The translations under genes were made by a program, and so were the position numbers. From NCBI GenBank assembly GCA_025093985.1, contig JACAAK010000003.1, positions 558,001 through 622,000 on the forward strand: a stretch of 64,000 nucleotides of DNA, written 5' to 3'. This document shows, piece by piece, positions 1 through 11,283 of the stretch. Source of the stretch: Calvatia gigantea (lineage: Eukaryota > Basidiomycota > Agaricomycetes > Agaricales > Lycoperdaceae). Position 1 is the stretch's first letter. The number at the start of each line of letters is the position of its first letter. Below the pieces are notes generated by a model that saw only the letters and a list, made by a program, of their open reading frames with translations, made no database searches and had not been told where the DNA came from.

Positions 1-1578
1 CAGGAAGACAAACTAGTCACTATGATCCACGAAAGCTGGCTCCAAGCAGAAAGCATGAACAACTCTGTGCTCCTACAAGCAGAGTTGTTCCTTGAACTAA
101 CATTCCTAGAACAAATCTGCAATAGGACACAGTGTGAAACAATAGTACTCAATGAACTAAGGAAACAGAAGTCCAAACTTACCGAACACTACAAAGTTGT
201 CTACAAACAAAATAGTGCATATGTTCCACCCAATTAAAAGTTATGAGAAGAAATTCTAACACAATACCATGATGTTCCAGATGCAGGACACCCAGGCCAA
301 CATAGAATGACAGAACTAATCAATCACAATTATTGGTGGCCAACAATGTGGAAAGATGTAAAAAGGTACATCCAAGGGTGTTAAGCCTGCCAGAGGAACA
401 AAACAAGAATGACACTGCTCAAATCACCACTACACTCTCTCCCAGTACCAAATGGACCTTGGGAAGAAATTAGCATTGATATGATTGGACCATTACCAGA
501 GTCAGAAGGGAAAGACGTGATACTGGTCATCATAGACCACTTCACAAAAATGATACAGCTCACAGTGACAACCACAGATGTTTCATCCAAAGGCATTGCA
601 AAAATATATTGAGATGAAATATGGAAGCTACATGGACTACTGAGGAAAGTAGTCAGTGACTGAGGACCTCAATTCACATCAGAATTCACCAAAGAACTAT
701 TCAGAGGACTTGGCATAGAACAAAACCTATCAACAGCATACCGCCTGCAAATGGATGGACAAACAGAATGCATTAACAGAGAAGTAGAAACTTACATCTG
801 TCTATATTGCAACTACAACCAGGATGACTGGGCAAAATAGCTCCCCATTGCAGAATTCCAGTATAATGACAAGCAACATGGAGGAATATGGGAAACACCA
901 TTCTTCTTAAACTATGGAAGAAACCCATGGAAAGGCAAGAACAAACTAATAACAAACAACCCAGTGGCCACAGAATTCCTAAAACAACTTCAGACTGCTC
1001 AAGATGACACCGCATCAGTGCTATGTGCATATCAAGAAAAGATGAAACAGCAATACAACCACAATAAGACTAATGCCAAAACATACCAAATAGGTGTTGC
1101 AGTGTGGCTGGAGAACACAAACATCCATACCAATCAGACATCAAAGAAGCTAGGCCAGAAACAGTATGGACCTTTCCTTATTAAGGAAAGAATAGAAGAA
1201 GCAGCATATCGGCTAGTACTACCCAATGAATGGGCCATCCATGATGTATTCAACAAACAACTCCTGACACTATCACACCAGGCCAAGTTCCCAAGTCAAA
1301 AACAGCCATCAGTGCCCAATCCAGTGATCATCAACAATGAAGAAGAGTATAAAGTAGAAGAGATCCATGGACAAAGGAAACAGGGAAGGGGCTACCAATT
1401 CCTAGTCTACTAGAAGGAATATAGCAACAAGGAGGATACGTGAACAGTGGAGTCCAACCTGGAGAATGCAAAAGATGCCATATGAGACTACCTAAAAAGG
1501 CATCTGGAGGATACCCATAAAAAGGGGGGCAGAAAACACAAAAAAGCATCAAACAAACAACCCATACAAGAGAACTAA
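1..1578 (+). pseudogene. A1 pol fragment: integrase plus chromodomain
   Basis: This is the C-terminal part of a Ty3/gypsy polyprotein, in one frame from the window edge to the TAA at 1576-1578. The order is the end of RNase H, the HHCC zinc-binding region of integrase (GHPGQ, then CQRN; one Cys codon is followed by TAA), the catalytic core (DMIGPLP with the first Asp, a stop inside SD-GPQF for the second, QTE for the Glu), and a chromodomain (EEEYKVEEI to YLKRHLED, about 1345-1500). In family terms it inserts cDNA into the genome, and the chromodomain would guide it to chromatin. About eight internal stops (for example near 234, 384, 610, 661, 838, 1411 and 1441) kill it, but I see no indel in the fragment. 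Confidence 0.85.
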
Positions 1579-1584
1579 ACAAGT

Positions 1585-2574
1585 ATGCCTTCCTCCCAAC
1601 TCAACCATATTGCTATCGACTCTCTCATTCATCCCACCCCTACCAGAATCTCATTCCTACCATTTCCAGAGCCAGGCAGCAGTAGAGCACTAGCTTCCCA
1701 AGGAACTTGCTACAACCTCACCAAAATGCCATCCCCAGCACAAGGCCTCCTCAAAGCCCTGCTTAAGGACATTGATAAAGCAACCAGCAGTGAGATAGAA
1801 AACATTACTGCCCAAAACAAATGATTAGTTGTAAATCGACATATCACTCTCACCACTGCCTATATCACCTTCACTGATATGTATGCAGGTTTCACCAATG
1901 TGTCCTCCTCCACCAGCCAATACATCCCCACTATCTTCTGAGCCCTAGATCAATCCACCCTCATCCCTAGTGAACAAGATCGTGTCCAGGGCCTCCAAAG
2001 CTGAATTGATTTAGGTCTTGAAGTTTTCAACCACCTCGACATTGCTAACATATTCCTCGAGCTTGCTGACATAGCCATGAAGTTGCTGAGAAGAGACAAG
2101 TCAAATGAAGACCTAGACATTAACATTCTGGTCAACAGAATCCACATCACCCTCTCAGAGTTACATGACACAGTCAACCCCATGCCACCAACTTGCACTG
2201 ACACCCCCATGGACAAAGAAACCACAGTCTCTATAAAAGAAGAAGTCAACTCTCTCCACCATTTCATTAAAACCATCACTCTGCCATAACTCATATTGGT
2301 TTTTCTCCCACCCACAAGATTCCACACTGTACTACCAGGACAAGAGAAAGACCAACATTACTGGAAATCGATAGTCAAAAACTACTGGGACAATTCAACC
2401 ACTACTGACTTCCCTTTTAACAGTGTCCCAGTCTCTATCTGACAAGACAGCTGAAGCCACTTACCCATTTTCTTCACGCAATCAAACAATGGAAAATTCC
2501 TCATTGCAGCTACCAAGAAAGCACTCGCTGCCACTGTAGTGAATGGAGATTTTGATGAGCTTCCTGAGGCATGA
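1585..2574 (+). pseudogene. A1 ORF3, post-integrase ORF of family A
   Basis: A 330-codon frame starts seven bases after the pol stop (ATG at 1585) and ends at TGA 2572-2574, just before the polypurine stretch and LTR. It is interrupted only by point stops (1822, 1939, 2002, 2287 and two near 2440-2454), with no indel. The product is not recognised. It begins MPSSQ, has a Pro/Ser-rich N-terminus, a helical middle (FLELADIAMKLL) and a C-terminal part with FLPPTRFHTVLPGQ and HYWK. I see no signal peptide, membrane segment or zinc motif, so an env role is not supported. The copies at 11284 and 47091 have exactly the same length. Confidence 0.7.
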
Positions 2575-2592
2575 AGCCTGAGTGGAGGGTAT

Positions 2593-2896
2593 TGTTGTGA
2601 ACTTTCATCTATTCACATCCACTCTGTATTTGTCTGCATTTCATTCTGTCTTGTATCTGTTTCACCTATTCCCACCCAGTGATCTCCGAGTATTGACTCA
2701 TAGAACTACTATGCCATTGTCATCAGATGTTTCATGTAGTTACCTCCATCCATTCAACTGGATGTCCTTAGTATTTAAGCATACACACATACTCCTGTAT
2801 TTGGTACACTTAACTACCTAGTTTCTCTCCCCTTACTTGCCCTCAAGACTTAGCCCAAGTTGCAACCTGAGGTTTACTCAGCCTAAGGTCATAACA
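2593..2896 (+). repeat. A1 3' LTR
   Basis: A 304-bp LTR starting TGTTGTGAAC and ending ATAACA, with the same ends as the LTRs of A2 and A5. A TATA-like TATTTAAG lies near 2773. Just upstream is a short purine-rich stretch (GAGTGGAGGG) that would serve as the polypurine tract. Confidence 0.92.
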
Positions 2897-4588
2897 GTAC
2901 TGCAATTTTGCTGATGTCTTCAGTAAAATGAAGGCTAACAAGCTTGCCCTGCATCAGCTGTATGACCTTCAGATCAATCTTGAAGAAGGTGGCCAACCAC
3001 CAGTTGGTACCATCTATTCCCTGTCTCATTTTGAACTAGAGGCTCTATATGAATTCATTGATGAAAACCTTGCTATCAGATTCATCCACCCCTCCAACTC
3101 CTCTCACAGAGCCCCTGTCCTCTTTGTCAAGAAAAAGGATGGTTCACTCCATTTATGCATCGATTTCCAAGGTCTCAACCACATCACCAAGAAGGATCAC
3201 TACCCCCTTCCTTTCATATCTGACTTACTTGACTCACCCCACAAAGCCCACATCTATATCAAGATTGACCTATGCCACACTTATTACCTTGTCCACATTG
3301 CAGAAGGTGACAAATGGAAAATGGCCTTCCAAACCCACTATGGATTGTTTGAGTGGCTTGTTATGCCCTTCAGCCTCACTAATGCACCTGCCACTTTCTA
3401 GCAGTTCATGAATGACATCTTCAAGGATCTCTTAGATGTCTACATTACAGTCTATCTTGATAACATACTCATCTATTCCGATAACATCAGTGTACACTAC
3501 AAGCAAGTCTGCAAGGTTCTCAAGCAGCTTAGGCAAAATGGTCTCTATACCTGCATGGATAAGTGCAAATTCAAGTCCAACACAGTTGAATACCTTAGTT
3601 ACGTTCTTTTCCCTGATGGTCTCAAGATATCTGAAGACAAGGTCAAGATTATCCAGGACTGGCTGAAACCAAAGAAGATCAAGGACATACAGTTATTCTT
3701 AGGTTTTGCCAATTTCTATCATCACTTCATTTATAACTACTCTGACATTGTAGTTCCTCTTACCTGCCTTACCTACAAGGGTATTCCTTGGAACTTCAAC
3801 AATAAATGTCAAGAGGCTTTCCAATCATTGAAGGACACTTTCATATCTGCTCCTATTCTGACCCACTGGATTCCTGACACTCAAATTATTGTCAAGACAG
3901 ATACATCTGACTATACACTAGCTGCCATCCTCTCTATCATCACTGAGGATAGTGAAGTTCACCCCATGGCTTTCCATTCCTGCATATTCACATTGGCTAA
4001 GTTGAATTATGATACACATGACAAGGAACTACTGGCTATCTTTGAAGCCTTTAGGATCTGGCAGCATTATCTTGAAGATACTCCCCTTCCCATCAACATT
4101 GTCACTGATCATAAGAATCTGGAGTACTTTTGCACCACTAAAATTCTCACCTGCTGTCAAGTCCGTTGGTCCAAATTCTTATCACAGTTCAACCTTACCA
4201 TCTGCTTTTGCCCTGGCTGACTGGGTATGAAGCCTGATGCTTTAACTAGACAATGGGACATCTACCCTAAAGGGGGAAATAATGGCTACACTACAGTCAA
4301 TCCTCACAATTTCCATTCAGTCTTTACTCATGAACAACTCACAGCCTCCATCCACACTACTTATATCTATGCCCCTTCCCTTCACACAGCCATGATCATT
4401 GATCTCGATCAGCTGCATTCCAACATCCTTTTATCCCTTTTGCAAGACCTGACTGTGGCTCAACACCTAGCCAAACCTGAAGGATGCTGGACTATAGATT
4501 CATCTGGTTTCCTCTGCCTTAATGACAGGATCTATGTCCCCAACATTGATAATTTTCAACTCCAAGTCCTATAGTACAAGCATGACCA
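2897..4588 (+). pseudogene. B pol, reverse transcriptase and RNase H part
   Basis: This is the reverse transcriptase/RNase H segment of a gypsy polyprotein, making cDNA from element RNA. It opens with the linker before RT (ADVFSKMKA, then YDLQINLEEG near 2958). RT follows with FVKKKDGS (about 3123), the fingers/palm region and the active site YLDN near 3459 (normally YLDD, so the last Asp is Asn). RNase H follows with KTDTSDYTLAAILS (about 3892), KELLAIFEAF and TDHKNLEYF (about 4110). Only two stops interrupt it: TAG at about 3399 (a CAG codon in relatives) and TGA near 4218. The last codons before A2 encode the start of the integrase zinc domain (YKHD), which continues exactly at 12602. It is a pseudogene, but was probably nearly intact when it inserted. 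Confidence 0.88.
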
Positions 4589-4892
4589 TGTTGTGAACTA
4601 TTGTCTATTCATGTCCACTTCACACTTGTCTGCATTCTGCTTGCATCTAGTACCTGTTTCAGCTATTCCTGTCCAGCGATCTCCAAGTATTGACTTGCAA
4701 ACTACTATGCCATGGTCACCAGACATTTCATGTAGTTACTTCCATCCATTCAACTGGATGCCTCCTATATTTAAGTGTATATACACACTCCTGTATTTGG
4801 TATGCTTAACCACCTAGTTCTTCTCTCCTTACTTGCCCTCAAGTCTTAGCCTAAGTTGCAACCTGAGGTTTTACTTAGACTAAGGTTGTAAC
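4589..4892 (+). repeat. A2 5' LTR
   Basis: A 304-bp LTR from TGTTGTGAAC to GTAACA. A TATATTTAAG promoter-like stretch lies near 4770. The last three bases before the LTR end and the first after it (AACATTTAGTT) resemble the A5 sequence AACATTTGGTT, where TGG would start a tRNA primer-binding site. Confidence 0.92.
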
Positions 4893-4975
4893 ATTTAGTT
4901 AAGCATCCCCACCTCACCTTGCAAAAAGGAAAGGCTGAAATAGGCCTGAACAACAACAAACCCAGGAGCTAGTTT

Positions 4976-6151
4976 ATGAGCTTGAATCCAGATAAATATA
5001 GAGAACTGAACCTCAAAGTCACAGATGACAAGTCAGAAACTTTAGACGAAGAAACAGAGAATCCCAAAGTACCTACAGAAGCAGCCAAACATGACGAACC
5101 TGGAGAATACATACAAGGAACAAATCCAGCAGAAGAAGAAGTTATATCAGAACTTCTAAATGAACTCAACTTAGCAGAAGAAGAGTTAGGATGCCAGGAG
5201 AACCCAGGACAAGGACAAGAAAAGTCAGACTCAGACAAAACAAGCTCAGAAGACACTGACTTAACAGATTCAGAACTAGAAATGACAGATAATGCTGTAG
5301 CCACTGCACCAACCCCAGCAACAATGCCTAGTGAGAAAGGCTTAGTGCCAGACCCAGGGTTCTTTAATGGAACCTGTGCCAAATTTGATGACTGGTGGAG
5401 AGCAATAACACTCTTTATGAAGTTTAACAAGATTGCCTCGGCCAATGATAGAGTCATAGCAGTCCTGGCCAGGCTACAAGAAGGAATGGCAGGAGCATAT
5501 GCAGCTATGAAAGCACCAGCCATTTTGGAATCTGAAGACTCAGTAGATTGGAAGGTTTTCTCTGAGGAGTTTAGGAGGACCTTCTCAGATGACACTTCAA
5601 ACAGTAAAGCAGAATAGCAAATTGAAAAGTTCAAACAAGGAAACCAGAACACCACTGACTACCTGATTGAATTCGAAGTCCTAAAAAGCAAGGCTAAGAC
5701 TGACAGCAAACACACCATGTTTTTACTTAGAAAAAATACTTGGCAGGACATTATACACACGATCACTGGTTACCCACCTTCAGCCAGGCCAGACACATAT
5801 GCAGAATGGAAGGAGGCAATACTCTCCATTGGACAAGGATACAAAGCATCTGAGTACTGAGAAGACAAGAAAACCAATACCAGCACCACCTATGGAGGAA
5901 TGGGTGAACCCATGGAGATAGGAAGCAGGCATCATGTCTTCAATGACAAAGGAGAACTGAAATGCTATAATTGTGGCATCTTTAGTCAAATCACCAAGGA
6001 CTGCAAGAAGCCCAAGGGGTTAATGTGCTACAACTGTGGCAAGAAAGGACACATAGCCAAAACTTGCACCACACCCAAGAAGATCCAGGTCTGAGGAATA
6101 GAAGAAACCAATGCAGAAGGAAAAAAGGATTTTTCCAAAGACTCTGAGTAG
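4976..6151 (+). pseudogene. A2 gag (capsid/nucleocapsid)
   Basis: The structural Gag protein of family A, about 391 residues from ATG 4976 to TAG 6149-6151. It has an acidic N-terminus (MSLNPDKYREL; many E, D and T), a capsid-like region (FFNGTCAKFDDWWRAITLFMKFNKI, about residues 122-146), and two zinc knuckles near the C-terminus (about 5963-6070). The first knuckle reads CYNC...C with Gln where His is expected, so it is degraded. The second, CYNCGKKGHIAKTC, is canonical C-x2-C-x4-H-x4-C. Stops at about 5615 (TAG) and 5858 (TGA) make it a pseudogene. The pol frame opens at the gag end in the -1 frame. Confidence 0.85.
6127..6133 (+). promoter_or_regulatory. Candidate -1 frameshift heptamer at the A2 gag/pol junction
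   Basis: The heptamer G GAT TTT lies in the gag frame eight codons before the gag stop, and pol is in the -1 frame. After a slip the pol frame reads through, except for one TGA at 6145-6147 that looks like a decayed CGA. The same heptamer stands at the same place in A3 (20009-20015) and A5 (42643-42649), and in families C (28509-28515 in C1) and E (54772-54778). A2 also has A AAA AAG three bases upstream (6121-6127), but A3 and A5 lack it. The role is inferred from position and frame only. Confidence 0.5.
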
Positions 6152-7078
6152 GTGCTACCTTGAGAGTCAAGAAACTTGTATCTAGGATATCAGACAAATT
6201 CTATATGATTCCCCAAAGAAGAAAGCGCAAACTAAACCTGCAAGGAAAAATAAAGATGGCAAAAAAGGAGATCATGGTGAACACAATCATAGACTCAGGA
6301 TGTATGACCAGCAGTATCAGCAAAAAACTAGTGGATGAAGAAGGGCTACCCACCCAAAAACTGGAACAGCAAATCTTGGTACTAAATGCAGACAGAATGC
6401 TAAACCAAGGTGGAAAAGTAACAGAGACAACCACAATCAACATAGACATCCAAGGACACAAAGAACAAATTGAGGCCTCAGTTGTACAACTACAAGACTA
6501 AGCAGAAGTCTTCTTAGGACATGATTGGTTAGTCAAACACAACCTGGAGGTAGATTGGAACAATGGGGAAATCAAATTTGCCTGATGCCCACCAGACTGC
6601 CAATTCCCCTATTAGAACATTCCCATTACAGGAAAAATACGAAGCATGGCCACTACAGAAGACTTATGGGAAGAAGAAGACAAACTAGACCTGACCAAAC
6701 TGGAAGACCTACCAGACTATGTACAACCATTCACACATCTGTTCAACAAAACAATGTTTGATAAACTCCCAGAGCAAACTGAATGGGACCATGAGATAGT
6801 CCTAACAGAAGATGCTCTGGAGGAAATAAGCACAGGAATATACAACATGACAGTCAAAGAACAGGATGAACTCAAAGCATTCATCAAGGAAAACCTAGAA
6901 TCAGGATGAATATGACCATTGAAATCCCCATATACAGCACTGACATTCTTCATTCCCAAGAAAGATGGCTCCAAAAGATTATCCAAGACTACAGATGACT
7001 AAACAATGTGGTACTCAAGGATAAAATGCCATTGCCAAGAATTGGCAAAGTAATTGACAAACTTGGAAAGGCAAAATA

Positions 7079-7290
7079 CAGTAAGGGACAAAACCGTTCC
7101 AATGTTTTGAACTTTTCAGAAGATCAGCTCATAACTCAAGGACTACTGTGGCTGTGCACTTCCTAATTTAATTGTAGATAGTCCAGTATCTTATCTAATC
7201 ATATGCAAAGTATGATTATGTAATCCTTTGTTTTGGGGGAGTTATTAATTAATTAATATTTTAAGTGCATTGGAACAGTTTTGTCCCTCT
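7079..7290 (+). repeat. Left terminal inverted repeat of the Tc1 element
   Basis: This matches 8471-8683 in reverse complement. It holds the 20-base site GGGACAAAACCGTTCCAATG at 7085-7104, and the same site in opposite orientation, 19 of 20 bases identical, at 7268-7287. The repeat is thus itself bounded by inverted copies of what is probably the transposase-binding site. Confidence 0.9.
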
Positions 7291-7316
7291 TGAAATTTAT
7301 ATACAAAATGGGTATT

Positions 7317-8333
7317 CTAGTACCTGGTATAAGCTCCCTTGGCCTGTAAAACTGCCTGGACCCTCCTAGGCATACTCTCTATCAGATTCTGACACACTTC
7401 TGGTTCTATGTCATCCCACTCCTTTTGTATCCTCTCCCATAGGGTATTCATGCTATCAGGAGGAGTATCATACTCTCCCAGCTTATTCTTGAGGTGAGTC
7501 CAGAGATGTTCAATGGGATTAAGGTCTGGAGACTGTGGGGGCCATACCATAACCTCCAATTCAGACTCATCTAGCCAGTTTGTAGCCTTTTTGCTCTTGT
7601 GTTTGGGGTCATTGTCCTGTTGGAAGACCATATCCTCCTCATTCTTCCCATACCACCTGATGCTCCTCTTTAGTTCATCCCCCAAAATTTGAACATAAAG
7701 GTCAGCATCCATCTTCCCTTCAATTTTAGTGGCAAACCCCACTCCATCCCACAGCATACAACCCCAGATCATCACATTTCCTCCACCAAACTTGACTGTT
7801 CCCTCAACCAATCTATCATTCAGCCCCTCTCCTGCCTTTTTCCATACCCAAACCCTTCCATCTGATCCAAACCGATTGATTTTGGACTCATCTGTCCAAA
7901 TAACCCTCTTCCAGTCCTCCAGGGTCCAGTTAACATGTGCTTCTGCCCACTCCAACCTTTTCCTCCTATGGACAGCAGTAAGTTTAGGTCGTTTCCGCTT
8001 GACTACAGCCTTCATTCCAGCTCCTCTGAGTGCCCTGCGCACTGTTTTGGTGGATACAGGCTGGGCAATAACATTTTGAAGTGATTTGGTGACTTGGGAG
8101 GCATTGTCAGCCTTGCGAGAGGTGATGAGGCGAACAGAATAGTGGATATCAGAGGGAGAAAGTTTAGATGGGCAGCCACCAACAGATTTGGAAAGTGTTG
8201 ATCTATGTTTGGAGCGAATCCTAGAAATAGTACTGACTCCCAGACCAGTAATAGAAGCAATATGATGAGCAGATTTCCCTTGGTCCAGGTAAGAGAGGAC
8301 TCTATTGGTCTGAGTAGAGGAAAGAGAGCGCAT
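7317..8333 (-). CDS. Tc1/mariner-family DDE transposase (intact)
   Basis: The transposase that cuts and pastes the surrounding element at TA sites; 338 residues from the chosen start. Residues about 9-43 form a homeodomain-like helix-turn-helix (TNRVLSYLDQG, SAHHIASITGLGVSTISRI). An AT-hook-like spot follows with GGCPSK, where relatives usually have GRPR or GRPS; a CGC to TGC change would explain the Cys. The second HTH has VSTKTVRRALR. The catalytic triad is D148 (IWTDES), D240 (FQQDND) and E275 (SPDLNPIEHLW), spaced DD34E. The glycine box GGGNVMIWG is present. An upstream ATG at 8388-8390 would give 357 residues, but TATAAA at 8390-8395 overlaps it, so the start at 8333 is preferred. No stop or frameshift is visible, unlike in all neighbours, so it may be active. 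Confidence 0.93.
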   Translation of the reverse strand: MRSLSSTQTNRVLSYLDQGKSAHHIASITGLGVSTISRIRSKHRSTLSKSVGGCPSKLSPSDIHYSVRLITSRKADNASQVTKSLQNVIAQPVSTKTVRRALRGAGMKAVVKRKRPKLTAVHRRKRLEWAEAHVNWTLEDWKRVIWTDESKINRFGSDGRVWVWKKAGEGLNDRLVEGTVKFGGGNVMIWGCMLWDGVGFATKIEGKMDADLYVQILGDELKRSIRWYGKNEEDMVFQQDNDPKHKSKKATNWLDESELEVMVWPPQSPDLNPIEHLWTHLKNKLGEYDTPPDSMNTLWERIQKEWDDIEPEVCQNLIESMPRRVQAVLQAKGAYTRY

Positions 8334-8470
8334 ATAGTTGTAAAGGTATAGTGGGGGAGTTAATTTGCACCTGAGAATAAGCACATCCATTTATACATCA
8401 CCCTACATGGTCACATGATTTTATTTGTATTTATTTGATTGCAATAAACGAAGTCATGTGCTCAGAATTT

Positions 8471-8683
8471 GAGAGGGACAAAACTGTTCCAATGTACTTA
8501 AAATATTAATTAATTAATAACTCCCCCAAAACAAAGGATTACATAATCATACTTTGCATATGATTAGATAAGATACTGGACTATCTACAATTAAATTAGG
8601 AAGTGCACAGCCACAGTAGTCCTTGAGTTATGAGCTGATCTTCTGAAAAGTTCAAAACATTGGAACGGTTTTGTCCCTTACTG
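8471..8683 (-). repeat. Right terminal inverted repeat of the Tc1 element
   Basis: The reverse-complement partner of the left end. Site copies are at 8475-8494 and 8658-8677, again facing each other. The segment also carries the palindromic AT-rich ATTAATTAATTAAT near 8506 and probably the upstream promoter region of the transposase gene. Confidence 0.9.
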
Positions 8684-11283
8684 TATTTCAATAAACTCAA
8701 CATCATTTGGGGGTACAACAATGTCAGGATTAAGGAAGGAGATAAATGGAAGGCAGCTTTCCTCACCAATGAAGGGCTCTTCAAACCAACAGTCATGTAT
8801 TTCAGCCTAAGTAACTTGCCAGGGACCTTCTCCAGAATGATGGCAAGCATTTTCCACAACTTCCTACAAAATGGGAATATTGTAAACTACATAGATGACT
8901 TTGCCATCCTGGGCGACACCAAAGACCAATTGAAGGAATAACAATACAATTTCTAGAACAAGCTGCTCAATATAACCTATACTTCAAACAAACCAAGTGC
9001 ATCTTTGATGTGGAAGAAATCCCAATGCTGGGAGTCAAAGTGGGACATGGATGAATTGAAATGGAAGAAGAAAAGGTGAAGGCAGTATGAGAATGGCCTG
9101 AACCGAAAAGTACCAAGAGAGTAGAAAGATTCCTGGTTTTTGCAAATTACTACTGACACTTCATCAAAAATTTCAGCAAAATTGCCGGATCACTAAATAA
9201 ACTTAAAGGAGCAACTACATGGGAATAGACCCAAGAACACCAAGCTGCATTTGACCAACTCAAGAATTGTATCACTGAAGAACCTGTCCTGACACTACCA
9301 CAAAGACAAGGTCAATTTAGGGTAGAAGTCAACATATCAGATTACACACTAGAGGGCATACTGTCACAGTAGCAGGAAGACAAATGGCACCCCATCACCT
9401 TTACATCACGAATGCTATCACCAGTCAAACAAAACTACAAAATATATGACAAAGAATTGCTAGCCATTGTCCATGCCCTGAAAGAATGGAGACACTACCT
9501 ACTAGATGCTGAAGAAAGATTTGAAATCTGGACTGACCATGAAAACCTGAAATACTACCAAGAACCACAAAAGCTAAATGAATGACAAGCATGATAGTAC
9601 TTATGACTACAAAACTATGATTTCACACTATGGCATGTACCTGGAAAAACAAACACAAAGGCTGACCTACTGTCTCAAATCCACTAAATGCCAGAGGAGC
9701 AGGAGGATAAACTAGTCACCATGATCTGAGAAAGTTGGCTGCAGACAGGAAGCACAGACAGTGCAGTACTTCTATGAGCAGAGCTGTTCATCAAACTAGG
9801 CTTCCTAGAACAAATTCAGAGCCAAACCCAACATAAAACCATAGTTCTGGCCAAACTAAAGAAACAGGAATCCAAGTTCACTGAAAACAATGGAGTTGTC
9901 TACAAGCACAATAGCACATATGTTCTATCTGACCAAAAGCTGTGAGAAGAAATCCTGATACAGTATCATGATGTTCCAGATGCAGGACACCCAGGGCAAT
10001 ACAGAATGATGGAACTAATCAGCCATGACTATTGGTGGCCAACCATATGGAACAATGTAAAAAAGTATATTCAAGGCTGCCAAACCTGCCAGAGAAACAA
10101 GACAGGAACAATACTGCTGAAATCACTGCTATATCCCCTGCCAATACCAAATGGCCCCTGGGAAGAAATCAGTATCAATATGATTGGACCTCTACCAGAG
10201 TCAAAGGGAAAAGACACGATACTAGTCGTGATCAACTGTTTTACAAAAATAATACGACTTATAGTGACTACTATAGACGTGTCATCTGAAGCCATTGCAA
10301 GGATATATTGAGATGAGATATGGAAGCTACATGGACTGCCAAGAAAAGTACTCAGTGACCGAGGACCCCAATTTGCATCAGAATTCACCAAGAAGCTATT
10401 TAAGGGACTTGGCATAGAACGAAATTTATCAACAGCATACCATCCGCAAATGGACAGACAGACAGAGCACATCAACAGAGAAGTAGAAATGTACATCCAT
10501 CTATATTGCAATTACAATCAGGATGACTGGGCAGAATGGCTTCCTATCACAGAATTCCAGTACAATGACAAGCAACATAGTAGAACATAGGAAACACCAT
10601 TCTTTCTAAACTATGGAAGAAATCCATGGAAAGGCAAGAATGAACTGACTACAAACAACCCTGCTGCCATGGAGTTCCTAAAATGTCTTCAGGCCGCTTG
10701 AGATGATGCCTCATCAGCACTGCAGATGTATCAAGAAAAGATGAAACAGCAGCACAACCACAGTAAAACCCATACCAAGACATATCAGATAAATGATGCA
10801 GTATGGCTGGAAAACACTAACATCTATACCAACCAAACATCAAAAAAGCTAGGCCAAAAACGGTATGGACCCTTCCTTATTAAGGAAAAGATAGGAGAAG
10901 CAGCATATCAGCTAGTACTGCCAAAAGGATGGGCTATCTATGATGTATTCAATGAACAGCTTCTGATGCCAGCATACCAGGCTGAGTTCCTGAGCCAGAA
11001 ACAGCCACCAGCACCTGACCCTGTGATCATCAACAATAAAGAGGAATACGAAGTAGATGAAGTCTGTAGACAAAGAAAATGAGGAAGGGGCTATCAATTC
11101 TTGGTCCACTGGAAAGAGTATAGCAATGAAGAAGATATGTGGACAGCAGAGTCCAACCTAGGAAATGCAAAGGACACCATATGAGACTGCCTGAAAAGGC
11201 ATCTGGAGGATACCCATAAAAAGGGGGGTAGAAAACACAAAAAGGCATTCAATAAACAACCCAGACAAGAAAATTAAGCAAAC

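Larger units (their letters stand above)
1..2896 (+). mobile_element. Ty3/gypsy chromovirus A1 (family A), 3' part
   Basis: This is the 3' half of a family A LTR retrotransposon that starts outside the window. It keeps the end of pol (integrase and chromodomain), the post-integrase ORF3 and the 3' LTR, in the same order as the complete copy at 4589-12596. The 3' LTR ends in ATAACA at 2896, and the next base starts the interior of a different element (family B). A1 is therefore read as an insertion into B. The expected 5-bp duplication (GTACT at 2897-2901) cannot be checked because its partner is outside the window. Confidence 0.9.
7079..8683 (-). mobile_element. Tc1/mariner DNA transposon with an intact transposase
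   Basis: A 1605-bp element inserted at a TA dinucleotide (7077-7078 and 8684-8685) in the RT gene of A2. Removing it together with one TA rejoins the RT codons for KAKYFNKL. Its ends start CAGTAAGGGAC and are about 212-bp inverted repeats with few differences. Because it interrupts an already repetitive element and its gene is intact, it is among the youngest insertions here. It belongs to the Tc1 group by its DD34E transposase and TA target. Confidence 0.95.
6148..11277 (+). pseudogene. A2 pol polyprotein, split by the Tc1 element
   Basis: The Pol polyprotein of family A. Protease: IDSGCMTSSIS (about 6289; Asp-Ser-Gly active site). RT: FIPKKDGS (about 6948), then the Tc1 insertion, then FNKLNIIWGYNN and the active site YIDD (about 8887). 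RNase H: about 9320-9560 ([36 protein letters not shown]). Integrase: HHCC region GHPGQ...CQTCQRN (about 9985-10096), core NMIGPLP (first Asp now Asn, about 10178), SDRGPQF (about 10355), QTEHINRE. Chromodomain: about 11037-11205. It carries a one-base deletion near 6978 and many stops, so it is not functional. Its end at TAA 11275 lies seven bases before ORF3. Confidence 0.88.

Noticed and set aside
8334..8390. A longer transposase start, giving 357 residues
   Set aside because: The TATA box TATAAA overlaps the upstream ATG, so the RNA must start further in. The next ATG (8333) gives a normal Tc1 length.
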